Positions 23,280-36,235 of a stretch of DNA of 64,000 bases are shown here, one piece after another (positions within the stretch are counted from its first letter, which is position 1; each line of letters starts with the position of its first letter). The translations under genes and the position numbers were made by a program. The DNA comes from Nectonema munidae. Taxonomy: Eukaryota > Nematomorpha > Nectonematoida > Nectonematidae. The notes under the pieces were generated by a model. It was not told the origin of the DNA. It worked only from the letters and a program-made list of their open reading frames with translations, and did not search any database. Location of the stretch: positions 1,339,001 through 1,403,000 of the forward strand of contig JAUIRK010000916.1 in assembly GCA_030549495.1 (NCBI GenBank). Reading direction: 5' to 3'.

Positions 23280-26200
23280 TGAAAGAATTGACGAAGTTCA
23301 GTTTTCCAAGATTTATTTAACACCCATTTATCTCTTGGTCAAGCAAAATTTAAGCGTTTTATCCGTCTTGGAAAAACGAAAGGTGAGAAGGTCGCTAAAA
23401 GGCCTATCTTGATCACTTACAAAAACTATTCTGATAAATTATATCTGTCGTTAGCGCATCGCCTCTCTTAAAAATGCCCCCGATAAGATAAAAAAACACT
23501 TTACGTTTCTAATGCCTTCAACTCTCAAGAAAGAGGAAAAATTAATAAGTTAAGCACTGAAGTAAAAACACTGAATCAGTAAAATAATGGCGATTCATTC
23601 AATTACACTTTAAGAGGAAAATCTTTAAACGATTTTCAAATCATCAAGAGAAAAAAGTTTGCTGCTCAATCGGTACACTTATGCAAAAGGATGATGTTTA
23701 CTCAAAACAAATAAAGCTTTTCTCAGTGGTACATAAAGTAACTTCCAACAAAGTTCTATCCATTTTTTACACTAATTCAAACCAACTTTTCCCCAAAATT
23801 ACAGAGATTTCCTTGATGATTAAAAGATTGCACTCAGACCTAATTCTCATCACCGAGGTTCTCCCAAAAAATCATGCGAAATTTCCCATAAACTCGTATA
23901 GCTATTCTCTCCAAAATTTGTATATGTTTAATAATTTTGGCAACAATTCGGATAACGTCTTCATGAAAAGAGATATTATTGTTTACTATAGATCATCTTC
24001 TAAATGTCAAAACAGTCTTTTATTTTACTCGTTTTTATACTGAATACGTTGCTCTAAAAATCCAAAATCCAAACTCCATTATTTGCTGCATCTACAGAAG
24101 CCCTTCAACCAGTCAGATCCACTCAACTCAGAAAATACTCCAACTTTTTGGTGTTTCCAAAATTTATTCCCAAACTCAAGCTTGATCTTTATCGGTGACT
24201 TCAACTGCTCCTCAATTTGTTGGAACCCACAAGGCTGTTGGAACCCACAAGACTTCTGTTGAACAAAAGTCTTTAGAATTTTTAGCTTCTAATAACTTGT
24301 TCCAGTTAATACAGGAAGCAACAAGAATAGACCACTCAGATAAAGAAAGTATTATTAGATTTATTGGTCACAAATTCTCCTGCCGAGATTTCGCTCTAAT
24401 CTGTCCTACCATCACTTACTGGTAGTGATCATTATTCAATTGCTTTTGATATTTTTTATAATACTAAAATATCTTCTTCCATTTCGAATAAACTCAAGGT
24501 TCACTTGGTGTAATAAGATAATACCAGAAGAGACCTATCAATTGTTTGATGGGACTCCCACAGCACAGGGTCCTTGGAGTTCTACGAATTTTTTATGCAT
24601 GTTATGAATCAAATAATAGCACAAAACATACCTATAAAAAGAAGCAAAAATGATTTATAGCCCATATTTTAACCGCTTTACTATAGCTATATGCAAAAAG
24701 AAAAATAGCTTATATAAGAAGTATATGAAGTATAAAGACCCCATATTATGGCCTCAATTAAAAAAAGTTTAGCGTGAGATAAGAAAAGCAAAAATTTCTT
24801 TTGAAAAAATATATCATTCAACATAAAAGACAACCTTAAAAGGTTCTGGGGCTATTTGAATGTATTCAGAAAAAGAAAATTAGGATTGAATCTTATAACA
24901 GATAATGACGGGAATCCTGTTGAATCTAATATCGACAAAGCTGAAATTTTCAACCAATATTTTTCCACTGTCTTCTCAAGCAATACAAGAAACTCACCAA
25001 GAAACATCCGTAAGCGAAATTATTCTCCTACAATGAATGAAATTGTAATTAATGAAGAAATCGTTTATGAAAAGCTGAGTACACTGGACGTAAACAACCA
25101 GGTATAGACAACTTGAACACCTACAATTTGAAAAAATTATGCCATCTTTCAACGCCAAAGCTCTTTAATCTCTCATTAAGCGAAGAAACTTTTCCCTTGG
25201 CCTGGAAAACAGCAACAGTAATACCTATTTATAAAAACGTAGACCCTAATCTTGCTTTTAACTATAGGCCAATAAGTTTGACTCCAGTCTTGCCAAAAAT
25301 TCTTGAATCCATAATCTCCGACATCTTCCCTGCTATTTAGAATGCAACACTTGTGTTATAAATGATCAATTGGCTGCTTTAAGAAAACGTTAAGAATAAC
25401 CCAATTATTGGAGTTTCACACTGATATTGCCATTCTCCTGCAAAACAATGCCGCCGTTGATGTTTTGTACTTTGATTTTCATAAAGCATTTGACAGGTAC
25501 CCCATAAGTATTTGCTCAAAAAACTAGAAGCATATGGCATAAATATAAAGATTGTAAAATGGATTGAATCTATCCTGAACAATATAATACAGTTTGCATC
25601 TGTTATGGATACTTGTCTAATTCGACTGAAGTAACAAGTGGTGTTGTCTAAGGCAGCGTGATTGGCTCTTTGTTATTTAATTTATATATAAATGATTTAC
25701 CTTTTAAAATCAATTCTTATTTGAAACTATTCGCAGATGATCTCAAGATCCATTGTGCATCTACTCACATATCCCAAAAACTTTACAAGCTGACCTCTTT
25801 ACTCTGTACGAATGGTGCAACCCTTTTTGGGATGAATCTCAATTTTTCTAAGTATAGCGATCTTCAAATTCGAACAAAAAATATCATTATCTAGTACATA
25901 GGCAGTTATGTTGTAAAGCGAATTCAGCTTATCAACGATCTGGGTAACACTATTGACAATGCACTCAAATTTAAACCTCATTTTTCAAAAGACACTTTGT
26001 CCTTGCCTTCCTTGGCATACAGGAATAAACAAAACGATATGATAACGGTCTACAATATAATCAACCAAAACATGGATGCCAATCATACTGATTTACCTGC
26101 TTTTTCCCTAAGAAGCTCAAGAACTCACCAAAAAAAGTTTATAAGTGCAGAAAATGTTTTTATAAGGCTTCTTTCTCAAACAGAAGAATCAATGAGTGGA

Positions 26201-26300
26201 ATATCCTTCCAAAGTACGTTATTGCTTCCCCTTCTTTGCATACATTTACAGTTTTCACTTTCTTATTTGTGCAATACCCATTTTGTTTCTTAATACAATT
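23280..26300 (+). mobile_element. Long CR1/Jockey-type LINE, decayed
   Basis: The order of remains is as in a whole element. ORF1-like residues come at about 23,290-23,460 (FKRFIRLGKTKGE, RPILITYKN). An APE endonuclease follows from 23,740 (FYTNSNQLFPKI, LILITEVLPKNH, later CCIYRSPSTS, FIGDFNC at 24,191-24,211 and GSDHYSIAF at 24,421-24,447). The reverse transcriptase starts at about 25,230 (FNYRPISLTPVLPKILE) and continues with DVLYFDFHKAFDR near 25,453-25,498 and LFADDLKIHCAS near 25,727-25,762. The C-terminal end has LPSLAYRNKQNDMITVYNII at 26,003. In-frame stops include TAA in place of the Gln codon of the GVPQG motif at 25,648-25,650. It has the same plus-strand orientation as the copy at 3.75 kb, opposite to Syt1. 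Confidence 0.9.
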
Positions 26301-27690
26301 TGGCTTTCTAATTTTTGCTGGAAGCATAGAGATCATTTAAGATGATTAGTATGAAGAAAATGCATCATTGGAGGAGTTTTATTTCGGAATATTCCCTCCG
26401 TGCCTCACGTTACGCGCAAAGATTAACTTAGTATAAGGGTACTGAGTTGGTTCGCCTATTCATTTCTCGCTAACACTTGAAATCATTTTGCGCGTATGGA
26501 TTATTGAAGATTCAGTGACGTATATGGAAAATTAAATATTGTGTTGATCACTTAGGGGGCATCCATCATTGATATAGTAATGATCATTTATGCGAATACT
26601 TAAAATTTCTTTTTTCTAAAAAATTGAAAATTAAATCAAAGTAAGACGACAATCCAGTAAAAATGAGAAAAATTCTTCCCTAGCCTTGACATATATTTTT
26701 CATTTGCATAATTTAGATAAATAAAAATTGCCGCTTTCAATACATAGAAGCGCGTCCTTTTTTAAACTGTTGAAAATTTTTTACTTGCAAATCTGGTTTT
26801 CAGTTAAGCAAAATAATGTATTTAAGCACTTGAAACTTTCCCCACTGGCAATTGCTTCAATGCGAATTTCGACCCTGTCCATGTTGCGTCTGGCAATTAT
26901 TCAGATGAGAATTTTCAAGTTACAAGACCAATAAGCAATATGTCACACTACATCTAACAATCTACATTCTAGAAGATAAGTAGAAGGGAAAGTGCATAAG
27001 AAAATCGTAACGCCAAGTTTAGTAAAGCAGTTTACTCAACACCAACGTAAATACTTTTCCTTTCCAAGTTTATCCATTACAAGAAATAAATGCGCCTTGA
27101 TTCGTAATGTGAGAGTGATGTTGGAAACCTCCATCAGATTTGTGTGCAGTGGAAGCCCAATCTAGACAATAGAGCTGTTATATGTTCACCAGTCTTTCAG
27201 CTGTGTCTCCCTTTCTCTTATTCAAATGACAGGTGAGTAAACAAAGCGAACTTACTCCAAGGAGTATGTCATTGGGCAATAATTTCACCATGAAACCAAA
27301 TACGGAAGTAATTCAATGACGATCAGGGGTGTGCGAAGATTATGTGGGTGCAGCATGGCTTTCTCACTCACAAATCTTTGCTTGGAATGAAGAAAATTCT
27401 TTCCTCATATTTCAATGGAAGCGCCTCACAAGGGGTCTTCTCTATGAAAATACCCCATGTAATCTTTACTTTTAAAGGAGTTAAAAATAAGATCGGTATT
27501 TTAGATATATCTGCATTACAAAATTTACTCGATCGAATTTGTTGACACAATGAAGGTAAAGGTACAGGGGAGGGTTTTCATCAAGAAGACACCATTTACA
27601 CTACTCGTGATGAATTATAAGACATAAACTGGATTCGCACCTTAAAGAGATCATTGAGAATCAAAGCCAGGTGTTAGGCAATCATACCCA
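26301..27690. other. Syt1 intron, nothing recognised
   Basis: Short overlapping frames on both strands at 27,342-27,550 have no domain. No repeat ends found. Confidence 0.45.
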
Positions 27691-27699
27691 CACACAACT

Positions 27700-27930
27700 C
27701 CTGGTAAAAACGTGATCTGTCATTGAGTTAGAACCGATGAGATTGTGTGATCGAATCCAATACTGGGGGCAAGTCTTTCTCAACCTAGGTTTTTCCATAT
27801 ACTCTTAAGCCGAGATTTATCAATGAGTTTAACTCCTTTTAAAGCCTGGATTAAAGGCATAATCCCACGCCTTGCTATTGAGGCGCCATTTTTGAAAGTG
27901 ACCGTTTCACCCTCACCATTTCACGGCGAA
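27700..27930 (+). repeat. tRNA-derived SINE, probable
   Basis: A tRNA-like head has CTGTCATTGAGTTAGAAC (A-box-like, about 27,718) and GTGATCGAATCC (B-box, about 27,747). It is followed by ACTGGGGGCAAGTC and a less AT-rich body that runs to about 27,930 (GGCATAATCCCACGCCTTGC). Pol III boxes at tRNA spacing plus an unrelated body fit a SINE. No poly-A or target duplication was identified. Confidence 0.5.
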
Positions 27931-28495
27931 CTTGTAGGAGTTGAATTGTTTCAGCGCTGGTAGCGTCAAATGTCACTCATGTTTTTCGAACTTATTTATT
28001 TTCTTTTTTATGTTTCTTTTTTTAGAGTTTTCGTTTAACCCAAATTACAATAAGATTAATTTACATGAAAAAAGAAATGGAGTTGTCAATGAAAAAAAAA
28101 TTAATTTTATATAAAAAAAATCAAAAAACAATATTATTTAACTTTGTATACTTTTTTCGATAAAATAAAAATTTGAAATTCAGTTAAATTCCTCGATATG
28201 AAATGCATAGTTTTCAATTTAAATCAGTTTTTAATGGGAACTATGGAAATATTTGCTTTTTTTTAATGGAATGTTAGACAAAATCTATTCACATATCGCG
28301 AATAGCAAAGTTGTGTATTACATCCAATTCGAATATGAAAATTTATAAATAAACAAACAAATAAATTTAGTCAATTGAGCCTTTGAATATTTCTAGCGTT
28401 AATGAAAGATAACAAATAAAGAAATGGAATGCAATTCAAGAAAGAAAGAAAATAAAAGTAAAGAGGGATGAATGAGAATATAAGGAGGTACTTAC

Positions 28496-28712
28496 AGGGA
28501 ACTTTCTTCGCCACGTTCATCACTTTGACTTTGACTTCATCTGAAAACATGTGGCTTTTTGGCTCGATGGTCGGAGGAGATATTGTTTCCGGGGAAGTGG
28601 ATGAGCTCTGAGAGGTGAGCGAAGTTAGTGTTGGTATAGGTGCCGAAGTTGACGAAGAGATTAATTCGTGGGGAACAAATTCTTCTTTTTTAACTCGAAT
28701 AAACTTTTTCAT
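28496..28712 (-). CDS. Syt1: Synaptotagmin-1, first recognised coding exon (N-terminal luminal segment)
   Basis: This exon encodes residues 1-72 plus the first base of codon 73 of a synaptotagmin, the calcium sensor of synaptic-vesicle fusion. It begins MKKFIRVKKEEF and continues with a Ser/Thr/Pro-rich stretch. That suits the poorly conserved luminal N-terminus of the family. It ends AKKVP, then a T before a strong GTAAGT donor. Joining at phase 1 to the 12.5-kb exon restores KVPLPPWAL, which matches the KIPLPPWAL start of the membrane anchor in vertebrate Syt1. The start is the first Met of the frame. A likely acceptor (CTTTTTAG) lies just upstream at 28,727-28,728, so 28,713-28,726 is probably 5' UTR and at least one more 5' exon lies to the right. 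The frame stays open across that acceptor, so a coding upstream exon cannot be excluded. Confidence 0.8.
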
Positions 28713-28726
28713 TTTCTTCAGAGTTT

Positions 28727-30095
28727 CTAAAAAGATATCAATACGAGTAACGTCATTTTGAAAAGGATGATGCCTGATTTTGTTTGTTTAGCGTGGGAAT
28801 TGCAATGTGCACCTATTAGTCGGTAAATAATAATATTCAAAAATTTATATCATCATTTCTAGCTTCATGTAAACATCTCGTTCTTTAGCATATATACACT
28901 AAAATGAATTCAGTACACGGCTATGATATACACTTGTAGATTTTAGCCAATTTCTTAAGGAAATGAGACCTCTTTACATGTCGGTGGTAACGTTGAAGGG
29001 ACGAGTTATAGAATCTACAAGTTCAGCACTTGATAAGCGGCATTCAATTCCATTTGTTTTATCATTTGATCAAGTTAATATTTAATTAAATGTGCTTTAA
29101 AATTTTAAACAATACAGATAACTAATGACTGTAAGAGCCATAAAGAAGCAAATATATGCTTTTTATAAGGAAAATAAATGAATTAGAATTTATATTTATA
29201 ACTTAGAACACATCTTTGCTTAGCTGTTAAGAAGTAATTATTTTTAAAAAGACAAACCTTTTGTAAAGAAAGCAAGAAAAAAAGATAAAATGGTATTAGA
29301 TATGGAGGGAAATTAGAAAATATGATGAGCTAGGAAGTGATATCATCACGAATCGATATTCACTACAGAGTAGTAATATATATATATTTTATACGATTTA
29401 TAAATAGATACAATTTAATTATAATCTAAAGACATTTTCTCTCAATAAAACTACAAAAGCTATTAATTATTATTATCAATGCATGAAACAGTGTTTGAAT
29501 CGAGTGATGTCTAAATGTGTATAGAAATAAGCTATGTAGTATGTACTACAGAGGTCCGCAGCCAGAAAATTTAGGAACGACTAAAATAAAATAGGGGCAG
29601 GTTTCCGAAATTTTATTGTGCAATTTTAAAGGCTTTTTATCATTTCTTTCATCCGCCATCTGTAGAAGAGAAAGAGATGTCCTAAGATTAGTGTGATTGA
29701 CAAAATAATTACAATTTTGTGTTAATATTTTCCAAATTGCATTGGAAATTATTGAAAAATTTTGGGGGTATTACAGCCTCTTATTAAAGATATACTCATC
29801 ACGTCTATACACAAAATTTCGCCACTCATCACAACTTTTTGCACCTTTAGATCCTTTGGCCATATATTATACCTTTAACAATGAAGCGTTTAGCTATTAC
29901 CATAGTAAGTATACACCACACGACACACGTATACGCACCAGCGAAATATATTGATGCAGTTACAAAATTTGCGTATGCAAGCAACACTCTTTGGTCTATA
30001 ACGAGTTCTATATACCATTAAATTTTACCTTTTTAGTTTAAATTTTAAACGTTTTGCATTTTGTTATTCTTGTTTAGTTCATCACTCATGCACAC
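28727..30095. other. Upstream of the first recognised Syt1 exon, nothing firm
   Basis: AT-rich. It holds the unnamed CAGAGGTCCGCAGCCAG motif at 29,549 and a (TA)n-like run at about 29,374. The Syt1 5' UTR exons and promoter should lie to the right of 28,726, but I cannot place them here. Confidence 0.4.
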
Positions 30096-30746
30096 GAGTG
30101 TCCTGTGTAATAACAATAAGTCAATCTGAGTTTCATCCCCAGTGTTTCTATCAAAGATTTTGAGATAGAAGTCGGTGATCTGAAGGCCTCCGATATGTGG
30201 GTGAACAAGTTCAAATCACTGAATGAAGATTTGGAAAGACTTGCACGAAGCAAAGCAGAGCTGGCGAGCAAACACAAATGGACAGACATGAAAAAATTTC
30301 AACGCGCAGACCAGCTGATTGCCAAAACTTGGAACGCGCTTTCAAAAATTGCAATGTCTGAGTCTTACCATATTAACCATGTTTGGCTCTACACATGCAT
30401 GTGAGCAGTCTTTCTAACACCTGAAAAACATCAAGACCAACACGTTTAACAGATGGAAGCCTAAACGCCTGCATGAAGCTGAAGCCCACCACGTATCAAT
30501 CAGACAACAAAGCCATCAGACCAGAAGTCGCATTAATAGTAAGAAGTACTTTGCTTATTAATAAATAACTTCGATAAAGCAAAGTTGCTTAAAATAAATT
30601 CGGTCTTATTATACTCTAAAATTGTTGGTCTTCTTTTTCCATTTAGTTGATTTTAACTATTTAATAATATATATGGCTCTCAGAGGATTAGATTTTAAAA
30701 TAAGTCTTTCTTTGGCTCTTTTAGTCAAAAAGGTTTCCCACCCCTG
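30095..30746 (+). mobile_element. hAT transposon, C-terminal half (GTF2IRD2/ZBED5-like)
   Basis: The frame around 30,144-30,402 reads FEIEVGDLKASDMWVNKF, LNEDLERLARSKAELASKHK, KKFQRADQLIAKTWNALSK. That is the region just before the hAT dimerisation domain in the GTF2IRD2/ZBED5-type lineage. It is followed by LYTCM, a stop in place of the usual glutamate, then HLKNIKTNT-like residues in another frame. The right end reads GGTTTCCCACCCCTG at 30,732-30,746, a hAT terminus. I found no matching CAGGGGTGGG left end, so the element is probably 5'-truncated. It is dead. Confidence 0.8.
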
Positions 30747-30754
30747 GTATAGAG

Positions 30755-33289
30755 GTAGATGATTCTTTACAGTAAAAATGAGTTAAAGAACGCGCAAAAA
30801 AAAGTAAAAAAAAAAAGATTTTTATGAGCCATTATAATGCAGAAACGATTAATTATATATTAAAATGTGATGTCTTTGGAATCGATAGACTTTCAAAATG
30901 TTCTTATAGGTAGATGGACTTAATTAGTGGCACCCTACTCCTTTACATCTAAAGCCAAGACTATACGCCATTTTGAATAATGGAATTGAATTTTCGTTAG
31001 TTACGTTAAAAATAAAAATATTGGAGAATTCGTATTATAAATTAAGCTTATAAGAGCAAAATCATCCATTGCTCTGTATGGCAATATTTCAAGATTTTGA
31101 ATAAGGATTAAAAACACCTCCTTCATATCAGATCTATCTACAACAAATATCAACCAATTTGCACAATAAACTTGAAACATCTGACTCAATATGGATCTGA
31201 AAAAATAACCCGTCCTGAATTTTGGCCATAAAGTTACAAGATGAATGCTTTTTCATCAGCACAAAAAGAGCGTTCGCCTTAAATGCTTAAAATATTAAGA
31301 TTTATTGGAAAAATAAGTAAAAATATGAGGTTGGGGAAAGGCAGCTGTAAATGTAAAGATGCATCTAAATGATATAAGGAAAGGTGGCATCAAAGAGCAC
31401 AAATTAAAAATGAAGCTTTAATACCCCTTATCTAAAGGGACAAGTTACAAGCAATTCATGTTCATTAAACTTCGAAATAAAAATGAAAAAGAACACCAAC
31501 TCTAAAAGTTGATGCAATCGAATAAAAAAGATCATTTTAAATGGAAAAAAAGCTGCCAGTATTGATTCTGATGAAAGTAGAGTAAAAAAAAGGATTTACA
31601 AAGTTTGGTCTTGAACTTGAAAAAACATCATTCGTTTGAAAAGGCCTTGTTCGAATGAATATAAAAAGATTTGCTTTGTAGTCGTTGATAAGCGTGGTTG
31701 TGTGATGTGTCGTTTTCTACGTGCAGGGGGTATGTGTGCGTGCAGCAAAGTAAATATACAAAAAGCGCTGTTTTTAGCAGTTGTCAGCTTGTTTTACTTT
31801 TTAGTATACACAAAGGTAATATAGAACGACTCAGATCAAGATCTTTTATTTGTTTTGTGTAGAGTTTCAGCTTGATTCCTATAGCTCCAACTTTTACATC
31901 TTTTGTCTGGAAAATCGTTGTTGGTGTTATTTTCAACTACAATATCGACTTTTGTGAAACTTTGCCTCAAAAATGAATGTATAATAAGGAAGGAAATATG
32001 ACGACACCTGAAAATTGTGAAGGTGTGGCTTTCAGACGACTGGATAAACTTGTTCATATTTATGCGATGAATTTAGAGCTGCTAACTGTCCAACGGTTTT
32101 CACTTTGAGGATCAGAATTTATAACTTGGGATTTTACACATTTAAAACACCATTTTCATTGCTTGGTCCTCAAAGGGTTAAAATGTAAATTTTCCGGTAC
32201 TGATAACAAAATTTTGTTCAATCGACTGTCAACGATTGAAGTTTTTTCTTTCATTTTTTTGATTTTTCAATTTAAAATTTTCCATTTTTCTTTTTGAATG
32301 AATTCACTCTAAATATTTTTTTATATTTATTCTTTGCCCAGAAATTAAATAACGATAGCATATCCTTTCAAAATACGAAGGAGCATATAATTCAGAAATT
32401 CGAATCTTCCAGGACTCATTTAGGTGTTCTTCATGACATAAATATGAAGTGCTACTGGGTTCATATTTCTTATCGAATATAGTAAAAGATAATGATCTCT
32501 ATAAAGTATTTATTGTAAAAGAAGCAAAAGTCAATTTATAGGCAATTCAAAGAAGCAGAAATATTTATACACGTCTACAAATGTAAAGAAGACACTTTGC
32601 GATGCTATAACAAATTATCTTAAATTTAAGTGAAATTTTTTACGTTAGTTAGTTAGATAACTTTTTGAACTGTTAAGTTAGTGAATATTAATGTTTACTA
32701 AACCTTTAACCAAAATCTTAAATGCTGACAAATTGTTGGCTAATGGGTTAACCAAATGTATTGACCCATTTAGTTAATACATTTTGCCCCTGAACCTCCC
32801 TTTAAATAAACTTTTTTATAGTCCCGACCCTATTAAAATCAGTTCCCCGTGTATTTGTTTTGACCCCCATGGATTTGGAGTCTGGCGACGGAGCTGGACA
32901 CACGTAACCCTAAACCCAACCCCTAACCCTACAATCTGAAAAAGAAAATTTACGAGTTTAAAAATTAAATATGCAAATAATCTTATGCCAATTTTCTTAT
33001 TCTAATAATATAAAAAACATACATATAATAAAAATATAGGAAAATCATGGCAATCATTTGCGATGACGATAAAATCATTTAATTTTATTAAGAAGGACCT
33101 TCTAACCAGGGCTTCGGAACAGGGTCGGAGTAGGAATATATGACCGCGGAGCCAAAGATTTTAATACCTATATTCAATATTAAGTGCGGCCAAAAAAGAT
33201 CCATTTTTTAAATATTAATATCCTAGTAACCACTTTTCTGTTTATAAAATAGAATACACTTTGAAATTTGTAAATATAGACTCAATAAT
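30755..33289. other. Intergenic or upstream sequence, nothing firm
   Basis: AT-rich spacer. A weak CTTTGAGGA...TCCTCAAAG pair at 32,111-32,177 ends in GGGTTAA and may be a small TTAA element. Around 32,905-32,932 is CCCTAAACCCAACCCCTAACC, a short telomere-like patch. No coding region recognised. Confidence 0.4.
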
Positions 33290-33297
33290 ATATAGAC

Positions 33298-33838
33298 CAG
33301 TGATTCCCAAACTTTTTTATCCCACGGACCCCTTAAAACAAAATACTTATCATTCGGACCCCCTCATGATAAAACTCACATTCCATCAAAGTTACGAAGA
33401 AAGTTGGATTCATTATTACCAGCTAAACTTCGTTTAAAGAAGCAGATAAAATAATGTGCAAAAAATTGAACATTATTTTTCAAATTTTAACATCTTGACC
33501 AAAACTATCTATAATCACGAAGAAAGAGACGTCGTTCTTACATTTTTTATTTAGGGGATAAAGAAAAAAAGAGGGTTTTAAAAAATAAAGAAATTTATGC
33601 TTCGGCCTATATTGATTTCAGACTCCACTTATTATCAAAAAATCAATAATTAAAAGTAATGTGTTTATGCATTGAAAAAAATAAAATTAAAACGTAAAAA
33701 ATAGTTATAATTTTCTTTATAAATATATAACTGCAATATTTTATAAGCTATTATATATGATGCAAAAATATTTGCGGACCCCTAATAAAACCTTTACGGC
33801 ACCCTAGGGGTCCGCGGACCACAGGCTGGAAACCTGTT
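33298..33838. mobile_element. hAT-type MITE, diverged
   Basis: The left end CAGTGATTCCCAAAC is followed by CCCACGGACCCC. The right end has GGGGTCCGCGGACCACAGG then CTGGAAACCTGTT. Flanks ATATAGAC and GTTTAGAC agree at 6 of 8 positions. GGACCCC blocks just inside both ends support one element. Exact ends may be off by a base or two. Confidence 0.65.
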
Positions 33839-36112
33839 GTTTAGACTTTAGAAATAGATCTCAGGGTGCCACTTTACTCTGTGTCGTTAAAACTTTAAGG
33901 TTGCAATTAAAATTTTTTGTCGATTTTGTAAAGGATAAAAAATGAATCACAACTTTACTTTTTCAAGGAAACACATTTATATAAAATTTAGAAAGATTTT
34001 GCTTTAGTTTTCATTTTTAGTCCAAGAAATGGACAGAAGTTTTGCTTTATATATGCAGAAAGGTAATTTTGTAAATTAGGTATATCATTTCCTTACAAAA
34101 ATGGATCACCAATTTATTTAGCTGCTAACATATATAATTGAATTGTCTGTGTTAATTAGATCGCACAACACTTTTTGAATAAAACTGTCTCTTTTAACAA
34201 ATATCATAGACGGGTAAAATTTAAAATCTTTATTTTTATAATACCCAGTTTTTTTATGCAAATAAACATTAGAACTCATGAAATTTGTCTCATTTTCCTT
34301 TTCCATTGCACAATTAAAGGGATTAAAATTCAAAATTTGGGTAGTCCCTAACAAATGAAAGCTTATAATAAAACAATTATGTGGTTATATAAATCCTCTT
34401 TTTCTAGGCTCTAATCCATTTTTTCTATTAATTAATAAAAAAATTGAAGGAGCCGGAGTCAGACAAATTTTTCGGCCTACAAAACCCTGATTCTATCTGT
34501 AATTAGAAAGTGAAGTAATAAAAAAAATTTACCCGTAAAGTGCAGAATGAAAAAAAGAAATTCAGAGAATGATAAAATCAGAAATGTGAACAAGGACATA
34601 GAAACAGACAGACAGATATGGGACCTAGTATGCACAAAAAGTAGAGATGTTGTACGCGACATTTGGTACTTACACGAAGCATGTTCGTAAACCTATACTG
34701 TAGTGCGCCTTTTGGACCCTGCCAAATAAAAATATGTAGTGACCTTACTGGGTATATACAAGGAAACTGAGGCCGTGTCCGTGATTGAGACTAGTAAAAC
34801 TGCGACAAAGCTAGCAACAAGTAGCAGCGCATCTAAGAGAAAACTTTTAAGATGGGACATAACCCATTTCGCGCTATTGAAATTAAAAGTGCATTCAACT
34901 TTAACAAGTATCATTTATTGTTTTCATACAAACATTATATCATACTGGTCAGAGTCATGCGTGAAGCGATTTAGGGAGTAGCAAAGTGGACCGAGACAAG
35001 AAATCCTATTCTCCCAGGAGAACGGGGAAAAAAAGGCTATAAAGTCCACAAACATGTTATTCTAAAGATTATTAGGATATATGGACTTTGAATGAAAATA
35101 AATTTTAAAGCTATAATTTTAGTAAATATAAAATTGTTAGCTTTATTTTCACGTATCATTATCAAATCTTGAACCGTTTCTGGATCCAAATCCATTCTTT
35201 CATTATCAATAGATCCTTAACTACAAATTTTTATAAACATTGTTAAATATTTTTTTCAACAAACTACATAAAAGTGGTAAATTCTCATCGCTTTCCTTCC
35301 CCATGTTAAAAAATCATTTATTTTCCATCTGGTAACGCCTTATATATGTCGATTCCTTCAATTTATTTTGATTGGCTTTGAGAATTTATGTTTTTATAAC
35401 TGTTTTTCAATTTGGATGTTAACTATTACAGTTCAAATAATACCTATCAGTTGTTTTAGAGTCTAATACATTCATTAGTTTTGTTGTACTCATTTTCTAG
35501 ACCATTTTCATATTTGAATATAATTTTAAAAATTTTACATGCGCTGATTCCATTTTTCACTTTCAATGAGTGCATGCAAGAGTATGTAACTATTCCCTCC
35601 TCCTTTCCTCCTTTTTTTCTCTCTTTGGTTTCTCTATTTATTTCAATCTGTGCAATTTCATGCTAGCGGCTTTTGGCCTTTTGAAACTACAGATGTTCAA
35701 TGTTATTTTATATCATCAATATATTTATATTCATTTAAATATAAATTTGTGCTTTTGTATATATTTCCTTTTTAAATTTATTCAAATAAACCTTCTTCTT
35801 CTTCTTCGTCCTAAAAAATGAACACATTCCTAACGAAGATACAAGTCATTGGAAACACAATTTTCGAAAATGTAAGTTCTGCCATTTGGAAATCAATTTT
35901 CCAGTGCTTCTTTTAAATCTTCGCAAAATGACTTAAAGAATGTACGTCTTTGATAAACTGATTCATACAATCACTATGGAAGAAAAGTTATTCAATCATT
36001 ACATTTATCCTCGATGTTTTTACTTATACGCTTCCCATAGTTCGTACAAAACTGTTTATAAATATGCTAAAGCAGTAAAGAGCATCTGTATACAAGTTGT
36101 TATTGATGGTAT
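33839..36112. other. Spacer, nothing firm
   Basis: AT-rich. Overlapping opposite frames at 34,693-34,981 lie in a patch of more balanced composition but show no domain and no clear splice borders. A (TTC)n run occurs near 35,790. Confidence 0.4.
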
Positions 36113-36235
36113 CTAGTCAAAATCCCCTAAAACTAAAATCCTCTCTACCTAAATCGATGAAAACTAAGGTAACAGGGACCTTAGTTTTCCTGGATTTTCA
36201 TTTTTGGGGATTTTGGTAACGGGGATTTTGACTAG
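36113..36235. mobile_element. 123-bp MITE with perfect 15-bp inverted ends
   Basis: It starts CTAGTCAAAATCCCC and ends GGGGATTTTGACTAG, exact inverted complements. Further inverted matches lie inside (CTAAAACTAAAATCC against GGATTTTCATTTTTGG). No coding capacity. No convincing target duplication, so the superfamily is open. Confidence 0.8.

Noticed and set aside
29549-30746. CAGAGGTCCGCAGCC at 29,549 as left end of the 30-kb hAT
   Set aside because: It does not match the reversed right end CAGGGGTGGGAAACC, and the flanking 8-mers differ.
32095-32185. CTTTGAGGA/TCCTCAAAG pair with GGGTTAA as a small MITE
   Set aside because: No TTAA on the left side at the expected place. Inverted match is too short.
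32905-32932. Telomere-like CCCTAA patch
   Set aside because: Only about 25 bp and irregular. Too short for an interstitial telomere and likely chance or repeat debris.
34693-34981. Two opposite overlapping ORFs in a less AT-rich patch
   Set aside because: No domain, no repeat ends and no clear splice borders, so neither frame can be supported as a gene.
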